Shown here: piece after piece, positions 51,624 to 63,021 of the stretch
How positions within the stretch are numbered: the stretch's first letter is position 1
How the letters are laid out: each line of letters opens with the position of its first letter
DNA from: Lysobacter sp. K5869
GTDB taxonomy: Bacteria > Pseudomonadota > Gammaproteobacteria > Xanthomonadales > Xanthomonadaceae
Direction of reading: 5' to 3'
Assembly: GCF_018847975.1 (NCBI RefSeq)
Contig: NZ_CP072597.1
Location: forward strand, 5,123,001 to 5,187,000
DNA length: 64,000 nucleotides
The notes under the pieces: model-generated
Databases searched by the model: none
What the model was told of the DNA's origin: nothing
What the model saw: only the letters and a program-made list of their open reading frames with translations
Program-made: the position numbers and the translations under genes

Positions 51624-53342
51624 ATGAACGAAGCCCCATTCCGCAACGGTTATCACCGCCTCACCGAAGCGATGCACGAATGGGGCGTAAGCGTTTGCTT
51701 CGGCGTCAACGGCGGCGGCATCATCCACCTGCTCAAGCATTTCGCGCCCTATCGGCACCGCGAACGCGACGGCGATTCGATCGAATTCTTCAGCGTCAAC
51801 GAATACGTCGCGGGCTTCATGCCGCTGGGCCACTACCTTTCCAGCGGCCGCATCGCCGCCGCGGCGGCCACCACGGGCGCGGCGACCAAGCTGCTGCTGT
51901 GCGGCCTGAGCGATGCCAAGCTGCATAATCTGCCCGCGCTGTATCTCGTCGCCGCCACGCCCGCCCGCCTGCGCGATCGGGCGCCGCTGCAAGACACCAC
52001 CGAATCCGGCGCGAACATCGCCGCGCAAATCGCCGCCGAGTTGCCGCGCGGCACCTTCGTGATCGACGATTTGACCCGACTGGACGCGCAATTGGCCGCA
52101 GCCGCGGCCGAGTTGTCCCACAATGCGCCGGTCGCGCTGGTGCTGCCTTCCGATGTACTGGCCGCGCCGATGCCAGCACAAGTTCCCGCGACGCCGGCGG
52201 CCGTGCCCGCGTGTCCGCATTTGCCGGCGCGGACGGTGCTGGAGCGCTATTTGACGCCGCGCCCGCGCGGCCGAACGCTCGTCCTCGTCGGCGACGAAGC
52301 CCATGCCGTGCCCGACATCGCCGCGCTGACCACCCGGTTATGCGCGGCTCTGGACGCTCCAGCGGTATGGAGCATCAACGGCGCCAACGCGGTCGCGCAC
52401 GACAATCCGCACGCCGTGGGCTATCTCGGTTTCGGCGGAAGCGCGGCGGCGGCTCGGCTGTGGCGGGACCTCGGCCCGGACGACACGCTGGTTTCGGTAG
52501 GCTATTGCGCGGACGAATACACCGTGAATTTCGCCGCCCCCGGTGCCGGCGTGGTCTGGAACCTCGCGGAACGCGTTCCCGGCTACGGCAGTCTCGACGG
52601 CGGCTTCGCCCATCTGGTCCCGGGCCGGTTCGTACAGACAGTGGCGCCGTTGCGGGAAACGGTAGCGACGATCGTCGATTGGAGCCCGTCGCGGCTTCAT
52701 CGCGGTCCCGCGCCGCCGACGCACCGGATCGCACCGCCCAGGACACCGCGCGCCGACGCGCAGTGCGTGGACTTGATCGATTTTTATCGGCGCTTGGACA
52801 CCCTTTGGCGCCCGGACAGCATCGGTTTCGACGATGTCTGCATGGCTTACAAGGACCGCCAGCACGTGCTCGGGCTGCCGCACCCGCACATACGGTTCTA
52901 CTCGCTGTATCGCGGCTCGGCGATGGGCGGCGCGTACGGCGCCGCGCTCGGCGCCAAAGCCGCCGACCCGCGCCGCCACGTGTTCGCGTTCTCCGGCGAC
53001 GGCTGTTTCCGCCTTTACGGCGGAGCGCTCACCGAAGCTCGCGATATGGGCATCGCTTTGTTCGTCCTGGACAACGGTTCCTACGGCCTGGTCGAACAAG
53101 TGCTGGAAGGCGTGTTGCCGAACACCCAGCGCGAGCGCTATCACGCGCGGCTTCCACGAGCGGACTACGCCGGCATCGCCGCCGCCTGCGGATGGAACGG
53201 CTATCGCTTGAATCCGGATCTGAGCAACCTCGAAGAACTGATGGAACGCGCCTACTTGCCCGGCCGGCGTTCCTTACTGATACAGGTCCCCGTCGATGCC
53301 GCTCAAGTGCTCGGCGACAATCCCCGCGCCGCCAACCTATAG
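51624..53342 (+). CDS. ThDP-dependent enzyme (acetolactate synthase/decarboxylase-like)
   Basis: A 572-residue protein with the three-domain layout of thiamine-diphosphate 2-oxoacid enzymes. The N-terminal Pyr domain has VNEYVAGFMPLGHY, holding the activating Glu, followed by a central domain and a C-terminal PP domain with the cofactor motif SGDGCFRLYGGALTEARDMG ending in LDNGSYG. The reaction class is 2-oxoacid decarboxylation or carboligation; the substrate cannot be read. The family normally exceeds 550 residues, so it is complete. A MEKHLA-domain gene follows after 12 bp. Confidence 0.82.
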   Translation: MNEAPFRNGYHRLTEAMHEWGVSVCFGVNGGGIIHLLKHFAPYRHRERDGDSIEFFSVNEYVAGFMPLGHYLSSGRIAAAAATTGAATKLLLCGLSDAKLHNLPALYLVAATPARLRDRAPLQDTTESGANIAAQIAAELPRGTFVIDDLTRLDAQLAAAAAELSHNAPVALVLPSDVLAAPMPAQVPATPAAVPACPHLPARTVLERYLTPRPRGRTLVLVGDEAHAVPDIAALTTRLCAALDAPAVWSINGANAVAHDNPHAVGYLGFGGSAAAARLWRDLGPDDTLVSVGYCADEYTVNFAAPGAGVVWNLAERVPGYGSLDGGFAHLVPGRFVQTVAPLRETVATIVDWSPSRLHRGPAPPTHRIAPPRTPRADAQCVDLIDFYRRLDTLWRPDSIGFDDVCMAYKDRQHVLGLPHPHIRFYSLYRGSAMGGAYGAALGAKAADPRRHVFAFSGDGCFRLYGGALTEARDMGIALFVLDNGSYGLVEQVLEGVLPNTQRERYHARLPRADYAGIAAACGWNGYRLNPDLSNLEELMERAYLPGRRSLLIQVPVDAAQVLGDNPRAANL

Positions 53343-53354
53343 CGAGCGAGCCGC

Positions 53355-53801
53355 ATGCCCGACTCCATCGAAATCGCCGCCGCCCACGCGTTGATCGACA
53401 GCAGCTACCGCCATTGGTTCGGACGCTCGTTCGCTGGCGACGCCGACGCCAGCGATTGGCTGTATCGGGAAGCGCCTTTCGCGTTGCTCGCCCACGGGAA
53501 TCAAGACGACCCCGAGTTCATCTACGCCAACGCCGCCGCGCAAAGGCTGTTCGAGTACACCTGGGACCAGATCGTCGGCCTGCCCTCGCGCTTATCCGCG
53601 CCAGCGGATCAGCGACCGGCGCGCGTCGCGTTGCTGCAGCGAGTCGAGCGCGACGGTTTTGCGCGCGACTATGAAGGCCTGCGCGTATCGCGCAGCGGCC
53701 GCCGGTTCTGGATCGAACGCGTCACCGTCTGGCAGTTGCGCGATGCCGCGGGGTGTCCGGCCGGCCTGGCCGCGTTGATTCCGTCGTGGCGCCCGGATTG
53801 A
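53355..53801 (+). CDS. MEKHLA-domain (PAS-like) protein
   Basis: The 148-residue protein is a single MEKHLA domain, a PAS-related ligand or signal module first described in plant HD-ZIP III proteins. It starts HALIDSSYRHWFGRSF and contains FIYANAAAQRLFEYTWDQIV, LPSRLSAPADQ and SRSGRRFWIERVTVW. No other domain is present. Tight linkage to the ThDP enzyme gene suggests it binds a small product or cofactor or regulates the enzyme. Confidence 0.82.
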   Translation: MPDSIEIAAAHALIDSSYRHWFGRSFAGDADASDWLYREAPFALLAHGNQDDPEFIYANAAAQRLFEYTWDQIVGLPSRLSAPADQRPARVALLQRVERDGFARDYEGLRVSRSGRRFWIERVTVWQLRDAAGCPAGLAALIPSWRPD

Positions 53802-54036
53802 AACCGCGTCGCGAACGCCCGGGGAGGCGTCCGGTTGCTTCGTCGCAAGAGGCGGTCGCGCGAGGCCGAATCAGCGCGGTGTTTGAGCGCCGACGCCGAT
53901 CCGCGGCGCCACGGCCGCCGCTTGCGCGACGACCGGAGAACGCCGCCCTTCGACGGCGAGGCGAAGGCAGGAACGCGGTTCACGTCCCGCCCATTGCAGA
54001 CCCGACCGCATGCGCGAGCGCAAAACCGACAGCGGC

Positions 54037-55305
54037 TTACAACGCATCCTGCGGCTCGACCACCACCGCATCCTCCGGCGCGCGCGCCACGCCGCTGCGC
54101 GAGACCCGCGCTTCCCAGCGCCAGAACAGCCACGCCACCGCGGTCAGGCACGAGCCCGCGACCGCGAGGTGGATCGCCTTGTCGCTGAGCATCGGCGACA
54201 CGATTCCGGCCAGGATCGCGTTCGTCACCAAGCTGGCGAAGGCCTGCAGCGACGAGGCCGAGCCGCGCTGGTGCGGGTACATGTCGAGGATCGTCAAGGT
54301 CACGATCGGGAACACCAGGGAGATGCCGAACGAGCCGATGCACATCGGAATCACCGCCCACGGCACCTGCGGCGCATCGGTCCACAGGTTGTAGCTGAGG
54401 TTGATGGCGATGGCCACGGCGCTGCAGGCGAAGCCGAAGTTGACCAGACGGTCGCCGCTGACCTTGCCGGCCGCGCGGCCGGAGACGAACGAGCCGGCGA
54501 TCATGCCGCCGATGGTCGGCACGAAGAACCAGGCGAAATCGCGCTCGCCGAGCTTGAGCAGGTCGAGCACGAACGCCGGCGCCGAGGCGATGTAGAGGAA
54601 CATCGCGCCGAAGTTGAACGCGCCGACCGCGCTCAGCCGCAAGAAGCGCGGGTTGAGGCAGATGGCCAAATAGTCGCGCAGCAAACGCTTGGGCTTGATC
54701 GGCAGCCGCGCCTGCGGCGGATGGGTTTCCGGCAACAGCAGCGCCACCGCGATCCACAGCGCCACCGAGAACGCGACCAGGAACCAGAAGATCGCCGGCC
54801 AATGCGACCAGCCCAGGATCCAGCCGCCGATCACCGGCGCGATCGCCGGGGCGATGCCGAAGATCATCATCACCTGACTCATCAAGCGCTGCGCGTCGTC
54901 GCCGTGCAGCACGTCGCGGATCACCGCGCGGCCGACGATCAATCCAACACCCGCCGACAAACCCTGGATCGCGCGAAAGCAAAGCAAAGTAGGCAGATCG
55001 GTGGCCAAAGCGCACGCCGCCGACGCCAGCGTGAACACCGCCAGCCCCGCCAGAATCACTTTGCGCCGCCCCACCGCGTCCGACACCGGCCCGTGCACGA
55101 TGCTCATCAGCGCGTAAGCGATCAGATAGACGCTGATGGTCTGCTGCATCTGCAGCTTATCGGCGTGCAATTGCGCGCCCATCGCCGGGAACGCCGGGAA
55201 GATGGTGTCGATCGAGAACGGCCCGAACATCGCCAGCCCGCCCAGCAACAGGGCCAGACGGCGGATCGGGATCGGGGCTTTGACGGCAGCGGCGTCTTGG
55301 CTCAT
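54037..55305 (-). CDS. Bcr/CflA-type MFS drug exporter
   Basis: A 422-residue twelve-helix major facilitator with the DHA1 signature GPVSDAVGRRKVI (loop 2-3), FRAIQGLSAGVGLIVGRAVIRD (motif C region) and LPETHPP after helix 6. It exports small toxic compounds by proton antiport. It follows the VOC gene by 16 bp on the same strand, so the two may act on the same compound. The start at 55305 begins MSQDAAAVKAPIPIRR, directly before helix 1. Confidence 0.88.
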   Translation of the reverse strand: MSQDAAAVKAPIPIRRLALLLGGLAMFGPFSIDTIFPAFPAMGAQLHADKLQMQQTISVYLIAYALMSIVHGPVSDAVGRRKVILAGLAVFTLASAACALATDLPTLLCFRAIQGLSAGVGLIVGRAVIRDVLHGDDAQRLMSQVMMIFGIAPAIAPVIGGWILGWSHWPAIFWFLVAFSVALWIAVALLLPETHPPQARLPIKPKRLLRDYLAICLNPRFLRLSAVGAFNFGAMFLYIASAPAFVLDLLKLGERDFAWFFVPTIGGMIAGSFVSGRAAGKVSGDRLVNFGFACSAVAIAINLSYNLWTDAPQVPWAVIPMCIGSFGISLVFPIVTLTILDMYPHQRGSASSLQAFASLVTNAILAGIVSPMLSDKAIHLAVAGSCLTAVAWLFWRWEARVSRSGVARAPEDAVVVEPQDAL

Positions 55306-55321
55306 CGCGGGGTAGGCTCGA

Positions 55322-55765
55322 TCAGGTGCGGCTTGAGGAATCCGACGGCGCGTCGGGCGGGCCCTTGAGCTCGACCATGTTGCCTTCCGGATCGAACAGA
55401 TACTGCGAGGGACCTTCGCCTTCCGCGCCGTAACGCGAACCGAAGTCGCCGACGCGCGCGCCGTGGGCGTTGAGATGGGCGACGATCGCGTCGCGGTCGA
55501 ACGGCTCGGCGCGCAGGCACAGGTGATCCAGGTTGCGGCCCTCCTCGCCCGGCGCGGCGCCGCCGTAGCGGCCGAGCTTGCCGGCGACATCGACCAGATC
55601 GATCAGCGACTCGCCGGCGCGCAGCTGGACCAGACCGATCTCGTCCTGGCGCCGCTCCACGCTGCAGCCGAGCACCTCGCAATAGAAGGCCACCATCGCC
55701 GCGGTGTCGCGCACGCGCAGCACCACGTGGTCGAGTTGCAGCAAGCGGAACGGGCGCGCGGCCAT
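55322..55765 (-). CDS. VOC-family (glyoxalase/bleomycin-resistance fold) protein
   Basis: A 147-residue protein with paired beta-alpha-beta-beta-beta modules. LDHVVLRVRD starts module 1, NLDHLCLRAEPF starts module 2, and DPEGNMVELKGP ends it with the metal-binding Glu. VOC proteins bind metals and act as dioxygenases, lyases or resistance proteins. The substrate is unknown. First gene of a pair with the MFS exporter. Confidence 0.85.
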   Translation of the reverse strand: MAARPFRLLQLDHVVLRVRDTAAMVAFYCEVLGCSVERRQDEIGLVQLRAGESLIDLVDVAGKLGRYGGAAPGEEGRNLDHLCLRAEPFDRDAIVAHLNAHGARVGDFGSRYGAEGEGPSQYLFDPEGNMVELKGPPDAPSDSSSRT

Positions 55766-55880
55766 GGCCGGACCTCATCGCATGAACGGGGGGCGACAGC
55801 ATACTCCCGCGCGGCGCGCCGAACGGGCGGCGGATTTGTTTCGATCTGTCGGCAGCCGCGCCGCGGCGATGGGCCCTTGC

Positions 55881-56033
55881 AGGAGCGGCGTGAGCCGCGA
55901 CCCACCGCAGCGGCGTACGCGAGCGCTACTGCCCGAAACGGCCGGCAGTCGGTCGGTGGCCGGCGCGGGGCCGGGCTTCGGGAGAGGGCGCTTTCGTGCG
56001 CCGCTGCGGTGGGTCGCGGCTCACGCCGCTCCT
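55881..56033. repeat. Extended GTAG-REP inverted repeat, 35-bp arms
   Basis: Arms 55881-55915 and 55999-56033 are exact reverse complements over 35 bp, separated by 83 bp. The arms include the REP hairpin plus ACCCACCGCAGCGGCG. The element lies between the VOC gene and the gcvP promoter. Confidence 0.96.
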
Positions 56034-56095
56034 ACAGGGGCTCCGGCCCCTTCCGGGACCGCCCCCGCCCCGGCCCGCCAGCGGCTATAATCGCC

Positions 56096-56101
56096 GCTTC
56101 G
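56096..56101 (+). promoter_or_regulatory. -10 box of the gcvP riboswitch transcript
   Basis: A perfect TATAAT consensus about 100 bp upstream of the riboswitch. The -35 region is GC-rich and not clear. Confidence 0.6.
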
Positions 56102-56202
56102 ACCACGCGGTGGGAGAAGCGTCCGCCCGGGCTCCCCGGCCGGCCGCTGCCGAAGGCGCAACGCCCGTAATCGCTCAGGCCCCAGACCGCCGCGTGTACA
56201 AA

Positions 56203-56372
56203 ACTCTGGAGAGACCGCCCGGCCGCAGCGTCATCGCGGACGGAACCGGCGCCGAAGGGGCACGAAGCGAGCGCGGACAGGAGCGGCCCCAGCGGCCCAC
56301 CCCTCCCCCAAGCGGCCTGAGCCGCAGCCGCTTCCAAACTCTCAGGCAAAAGGACAGAGGGGCGCCTCGCGT
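56203..56372 (+). ncRNA. Glycine riboswitch (single aptamer)
   Basis: The conserved blocks of the glycine aptamer are present in order: 5' CTCTGGAGAGACC, a core GGCGCCGAAGGGGCACGAAGC, a GC-rich variable stem, and the 3' signature CTCTCAGGCAAAAGGACAGAG ending near 56371. Only one aptamer is seen. It lies directly before gcvP, so it senses glycine and most likely turns on glycine cleavage. Confidence 0.9.
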
Positions 56373-56408
56373 GCGGCACCGCACGTTCGCCTTAGGACGC
56401 CCCCTGCC

Positions 56409-59267
<2,859 letters not shown>

Positions 59268-59295
59268 GCTTTCCGCGGATTTCCTGCTGTGACGC

Positions 59296-59328
59296 AAAAG
59301 GCCCCGCTCGCGCGGGGCCTTTTGTTTT
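59296..59328. terminator. Rho-independent terminator of gcvP (bidirectional)
   Basis: AAAAGGCCCCG - CTCGCG - CGGGGCCTTTT with TTTTTG on the plus strand. The A-run on the other side could also serve the convergent gene. Confidence 0.93.
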
Positions 59329-59364
59329 TGGGGCCGGTCGTGTCCGCTGCGCGCAGGCGCGACA

Positions 59365-59718
59365 TCAGTCCCGGCGGGGCAGCCGCTGCTTGAGCCTTCG
59401 CCCGATGAGGTACGCCGAGACGATCGCGAAGGCCAGGCCGGTCGCGACGCCACCGGCGTACATCAAGGCCCGCGGCCAGAAATCCGGACGGTCGGGACGG
59501 TTTTCAGTCACCACCGCGGCGATCAAGTAGATCGGCACCAGCGCCGCGGCGAACGTGTTGACGATCAGATACAGGTACCACGCCGCCGTGCGCCAACGCG
59601 CCTTTCCCGTCACATGGATCTGCCGCAGGATCGAAAGGATGAAGCCCGAGGACACCGCCAGTCCGCAGACGTAGCCCGTGCCGAAAAGAAAGAAAATCGT
59701 GGAGCCATTCATGCCCAT
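59365..59718 (-). CDS. Hypothetical membrane protein
   Basis: A 117-residue protein with three hydrophobic segments (about 6-25, 45-67 and 82-104), the last followed by a basic tail (RRLKQRLPRRD). No family recognised. Two in-frame ATGs (59718 and 59712) are possible; neither has a strong ribosome site. Confidence 0.6.
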   Translation of the reverse strand: MGMNGSTIFFLFGTGYVCGLAVSSGFILSILRQIHVTGKARWRTAAWYLYLIVNTFAAALVPIYLIAAVVTENRPDRPDFWPRALMYAGGVATGLAFAIVSAYLIGRRLKQRLPRRD

Positions 59719-59872
59719 TACCGACGACGCTCGCGAAGCGAGATTATGGCCGGGCCGTCGCGATGCGGACCGAACCGAGTCTGGCCACATGCGTGGCACG
59801 CCGAACGCGGTCGCCACAGGTCTCTCTGATCGAACCGGTGCGTCTCTGCCGGATTCGAATGCGCGGCATGCC

Positions 59873-60346
59873 TCAACCCTGCGACGTCGCCAACGTCCCT
59901 TCCGCGACGAGCACCACGAACGCTCCCGCTCCCGCGGCCTCGCGCAGCACGCGCGCATCGTCGAAGCCTTGCGACGATTTGTAGACCACGCGCCCGTCGC
60001 TCACCGCCGCCCAGAACGGCGCGAACGCCGTCAGTAGAATCTCGCCTCGAAAGGAGTTCTGGATACCGCCCGGCAGCGGAACCAAGCGGTCGAACACGTA
60101 AGGCTCGCCGTCCTCGCTGCGCCATAGCCAATCGTAATCGGCACCGAGGCTGCGAAAGCCGCCGCCGGAACGCACCGTCAGCGGCGCCACGCCTTGACGC
60201 AGCGCCGTTTCCAGCAACAGCGTCACAATCGCCAAGTCCAGCGGCTCGTCGTCCGGCAAGAACATCCACGCGCGGCGGCGGATGACGTCCAGCGAGTTCA
60301 ATACCTGCAGTTCTTCGCTTGCGTCGTGCGTTCCCTCGTCCGACAT
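59873..60346 (-). CDS. Hypothetical cytosolic protein
   Basis: A 157-residue acidic protein beginning MSDEGTHDASEELQVLNSLD, with alternating helix and strand patterns (PLDLAIVTLLLETALRQGVA, AAGAGAFVVLVAEGTLA). AAGGAGG with 6-bp spacing supports the start at 60346. No signal peptide or known domain. It is divergent from the diguanylate cyclase gene. Confidence 0.65.
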   Translation of the reverse strand: MSDEGTHDASEELQVLNSLDVIRRRAWMFLPDDEPLDLAIVTLLLETALRQGVAPLTVRSGGGFRSLGADYDWLWRSEDGEPYVFDRLVPLPGGIQNSFRGEILLTAFAPFWAAVSDGRVVYKSSQGFDDARVLREAAGAGAFVVLVAEGTLATSQG

Positions 60347-60594
60347 TGCGGCCTCCTTCCACCCATCGCGAATCCAGCGCCGATGATCGCAATGACATAG
60401 CGGCCGGCACTGTGCCGAATCCGCCGGCAACGCCACTTCGCCATCGCAAGCCTAACCGTATACGGGTCGCGCCGGCCGAACGCTCGAACGTCCCGTTTCC
60501 CGACCCGCAACGACGGCCGCCGCCCCTGAATGCGGACCCCAGACCACCGCAAGCCAGCGATATACTCCTCTCAATCGCCGGGGGGCGCATAGCC

Positions 60595-61611
60595 ATGAAC
60601 ATGCAGGAACCGAAACTGCAGGCGTTCTCCGAGCGCCTGTTGAAAGTGATCGAAACGCAGACCGAGATCGCGCGGCTGGGGTTGGACCTGGGCGGCGTGA
60701 TGGATTTGGTGGCGCATCGCGCGCAAGGCCTCACCGGCGCCGTCGGTGCGGTGGTCGAATTGGCCGAAGGCGAAGAGATGGTGTATCGCGCCGCGGCCGG
60801 CATCGCTCAATCCAGCCTGGGCATGCGCCTGCGCCGCGCCGCCAGCCTGTCGGGGCATTGCGTCGCGCAAGGCCGGCCGCTCAATTGCGAAGACTCCGAA
60901 ACCGACGACCGCGTCGATCGCGCCGCCTGCCGCGCGGTCGGCTTGCGTTCGATGATCGTGGTGCCGCTCAAGCATCACGACACCGTGGTCGGCGTGCTCA
61001 AGGTGATGTCGCGCGAGCCGACGTCGTTCGACGACGACGATCTGCGCGTACTCGACATGATGTCGGGCCTGATCGCCGCGGCGATGTACCACGCCGCCAA
61101 GTACGAAACCAACGAGCTGTTCTATCAGGCCACCCACGATGCGCTGACCGGCCTGCCCAATCGCGCGCTGTTCTACGACCGCTTGCGCCACAACCTCGCG
61201 CAAGCGCATCGCGAATCGCGCCGCGTCGGCATCCTCAATCTGGACATGGACGGGCTCAAACCGGTCAACGACCAGCTCGGCCATCGCGCCGGCGACGCCG
61301 CGATCCGCGAATTCGCCGAGCGCATGAAGCTCAGCGCGCGCACCGGCGACACCGTCGCGCGCGTCGGCGGCGACGAGTTCGCGGTCATTCTACCGCGCAT
61401 CGAGCACCGCGAAGGCGCGTTCGCGCAGGCGCAGCGCTTGGCGCAAGCCCTGCGTTTCGGTTTCGAGTTCGAGCAGCGCGCGATCGCGCTCGACGCCAGC
61501 ATCGGCTGCGCGATCTATCCCGACGACGGCGAAGATCTGAGCGAGTTGCTGGAGAAGGCCGATCAGGCCATGTACGACGTCAAGCGGTCGAAGAAAAGCT
61601 CGCGCGGCTGA
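60595..61611 (+). CDS. GAF-GGDEF diguanylate cyclase
   Basis: The 338-residue soluble protein has a GAF domain (about 25-175; SLSGHCVAQGRPLNCED, LRSMIVVPLKHHDTVVGVLK) and a GGDEF domain (about 185-335) with DALTGLPNRALFYDRL, NLDMDGLKPVND and an intact GGDEF at 258-262. The inhibitory I-site RxxD (Arg249, Asp252) lies five residues before GGDEF, so product feedback is expected. It makes cyclic di-GMP in response to a small ligand sensed by the GAF domain. TATACT at 60560-60565 is a likely -10. Confidence 0.92.
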   Translation: MNMQEPKLQAFSERLLKVIETQTEIARLGLDLGGVMDLVAHRAQGLTGAVGAVVELAEGEEMVYRAAAGIAQSSLGMRLRRAASLSGHCVAQGRPLNCEDSETDDRVDRAACRAVGLRSMIVVPLKHHDTVVGVLKVMSREPTSFDDDDLRVLDMMSGLIAAAMYHAAKYETNELFYQATHDALTGLPNRALFYDRLRHNLAQAHRESRRVGILNLDMDGLKPVNDQLGHRAGDAAIREFAERMKLSARTGDTVARVGGDEFAVILPRIEHREGAFAQAQRLAQALRFGFEFEQRAIALDASIGCAIYPDDGEDLSELLEKADQAMYDVKRSKKSSRG

Positions 61612-62054
61612 GCCACGCGAGCGCTGCGCCGCCGGCGTTGTTCCCGCGGCGTCGGCGTTGCCGTTTCCCATTCGAGCGTTCTTCTTGCTGATCTTGCGCG
61701 AGTCATGCGCGGTCAATTGCGTCTCGCCGCGTCGCTGTTCCTCCGCGTCTTCCACATTCAACAGACGCGCCGCCACCATCGGTACGCGGTCGCGATTCGC
61801 TTCCGCATACCCGATAAATTCGTGCCGAACAGTCGCGCACGGGCACCAGTCCGCTGGTTCATGCGCACGCACTGCGTATCGCGCTGCATAGAAAAATCAT
61901 ATTTCCTGGGCCTATCCCCGTTGAGGGCGAGTTCGTAGCATTTCTCTGCCCGCGCTCGCGCCGAAAACCGTTGTCCCGGCGTCGACGCTGAGGACATCGG
62001 AATCACCGGCCCGCACGGCAGCGCGGCGAAATCCAACGGAACAGGAAGTTCTGC
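61612..62054. other. Intergenic region before the type IV secretion genes
   Basis: About 440 bp. No supported gene. An AT-richer stretch at 61889-61912 (TAGAAAAATCATATTTCCTG) is the most promoter-like segment before the small ORF at 62055. Confidence 0.4.
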
Positions 62055-62228
62055 ATGCATCGCATCGAAATCGAACTCGTCGCGCACTCCGCCCGGAACG
62101 AAACGGCTTCGCGGACGCCCACGCAATCGGGTGCCGGAGCCAGCGCGAGCTTCCTCCCGCCCGTGTCGCACCGCCCCATCGCGCCGGAGCGCGAATGCGA
62201 ACCCGGCACCTCGGAGCCCCGCTTATGA
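62055..62228 (+). CDS. Small ORF coupled to the VirB5-like gene
   Basis: A 57-residue ORF (begins MHRIEIELVAHSARNETASR, ends EPGTSEPRL) with AGGA about 8 bp before its ATG. Its stop overlaps the next start (ATGA at 62225-62228). It has no signal peptide, hydrophobic helix or recognised domain. It may be a true small protein of the secretion cluster or a leader peptide that couples translation. Confidence 0.5.
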   Translation: MHRIEIELVAHSARNETASRTPTQSGAGASASFLPPVSHRPIAPERECEPGTSEPRL

Positions 62229-63010
62229 AGACCGTCGCCCGGCTCGCCGCCGTTCTCGTCGCCGCCGCGCTCTGCGGCCCCGCGCTGGCCCAAAACGCCT
62301 GGGAAGTGCACGACCAGCACGCCAACGATCATCTGGCCGAAATCGAAAAGCGCATCGGCAGCGACGGCACCGTCAACGGCAACCTCAAGAAACTGACCAA
62401 GATCGGCGGCGCCAAAAAAAGCGGCGACGACGCCAAGGAGCCTGAGGAAAAGCTCGATGCGAAAGAGCCGAGCGCGCAGGTCAAGAAGAGCGTGGACGAT
62501 CGCTGCCCGAACCCCGGCGGCGCGGCCGGCGCCGCGCAGCAGCAGTGGCAGCTGTGCCAGGAAATCGTCAAGACCGAACTGGCCCAATACAAGTACTCGA
62601 TGACGATGTACGAACTGGCGCGCAAACGCCAAGAGCGCCTGCAAGAGATCGAGAACGACCGCTCCAACCTCGGCGGCGAAGACCAGGGCAAGCTCCAGGA
62701 CAACACCAACAAGCTGCTGGCGCTGCTCTCGCGCATGGAAGTGGACCGTCAGCAGAGCCGCGCCTACATGGACGCCTACAGCGCGCGCCTGACGTATCTG
62801 CGCGCGGTGCGCGACATGCTCAGCAACGAGGTGCTGCGCGGCAAGGACAGCGGAGGCGGGGCCGGCGGCGCCGGCGGAGTGCCCAAGAAGATCGTCGCCG
62901 CGGTCGTCGGCATGGCGGCGATGAAGACGGCGTTGAAGAGCGCGGAATCGGTGCGCTTGTGCAGTCCCTGGATCCCGCTCGCCGCTGGCGAAACCTGCGT
63001 GAATCCCTAA
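62225..63010 (+). CDS. VirB5/TrbJ-like type IV secretion protein
   Basis: The 261-residue precursor has a clear signal peptide (MKTVARLAAVLVAAALCGPALA|Q), a charged linker (GAKKSGDDAKEPEEKLDAKE) and long amphipathic helices (about 105-210, CQEIVKTELAQYKYSMTMYE..., NDRSNLGGEDQGKLQDN). The pattern is that of VirB5/TrbJ pilus-tip or periplasmic components. Gly-rich segment and two C-terminal Cys follow. The VirB6-like gene starts 11 bp later, supporting the assignment. Confidence 0.65.
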   Translation: MKTVARLAAVLVAAALCGPALAQNAWEVHDQHANDHLAEIEKRIGSDGTVNGNLKKLTKIGGAKKSGDDAKEPEEKLDAKEPSAQVKKSVDDRCPNPGGAAGAAQQQWQLCQEIVKTELAQYKYSMTMYELARKRQERLQEIENDRSNLGGEDQGKLQDNTNKLLALLSRMEVDRQQSRAYMDAYSARLTYLRAVRDMLSNEVLRGKDSGGGAGGAGGVPKKIVAAVVGMAAMKTALKSAESVRLCSPWIPLAAGETCVNP

Positions 63011-63021
63011 GGAGACAGCGC

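Noticed and set aside
61758..62171. 137-codon minus-strand frame
   Set aside because: It overlaps the small plus-strand ORF and promoter region, and its Arg-rich composition and lack of ribosome site suggest a chance frame.
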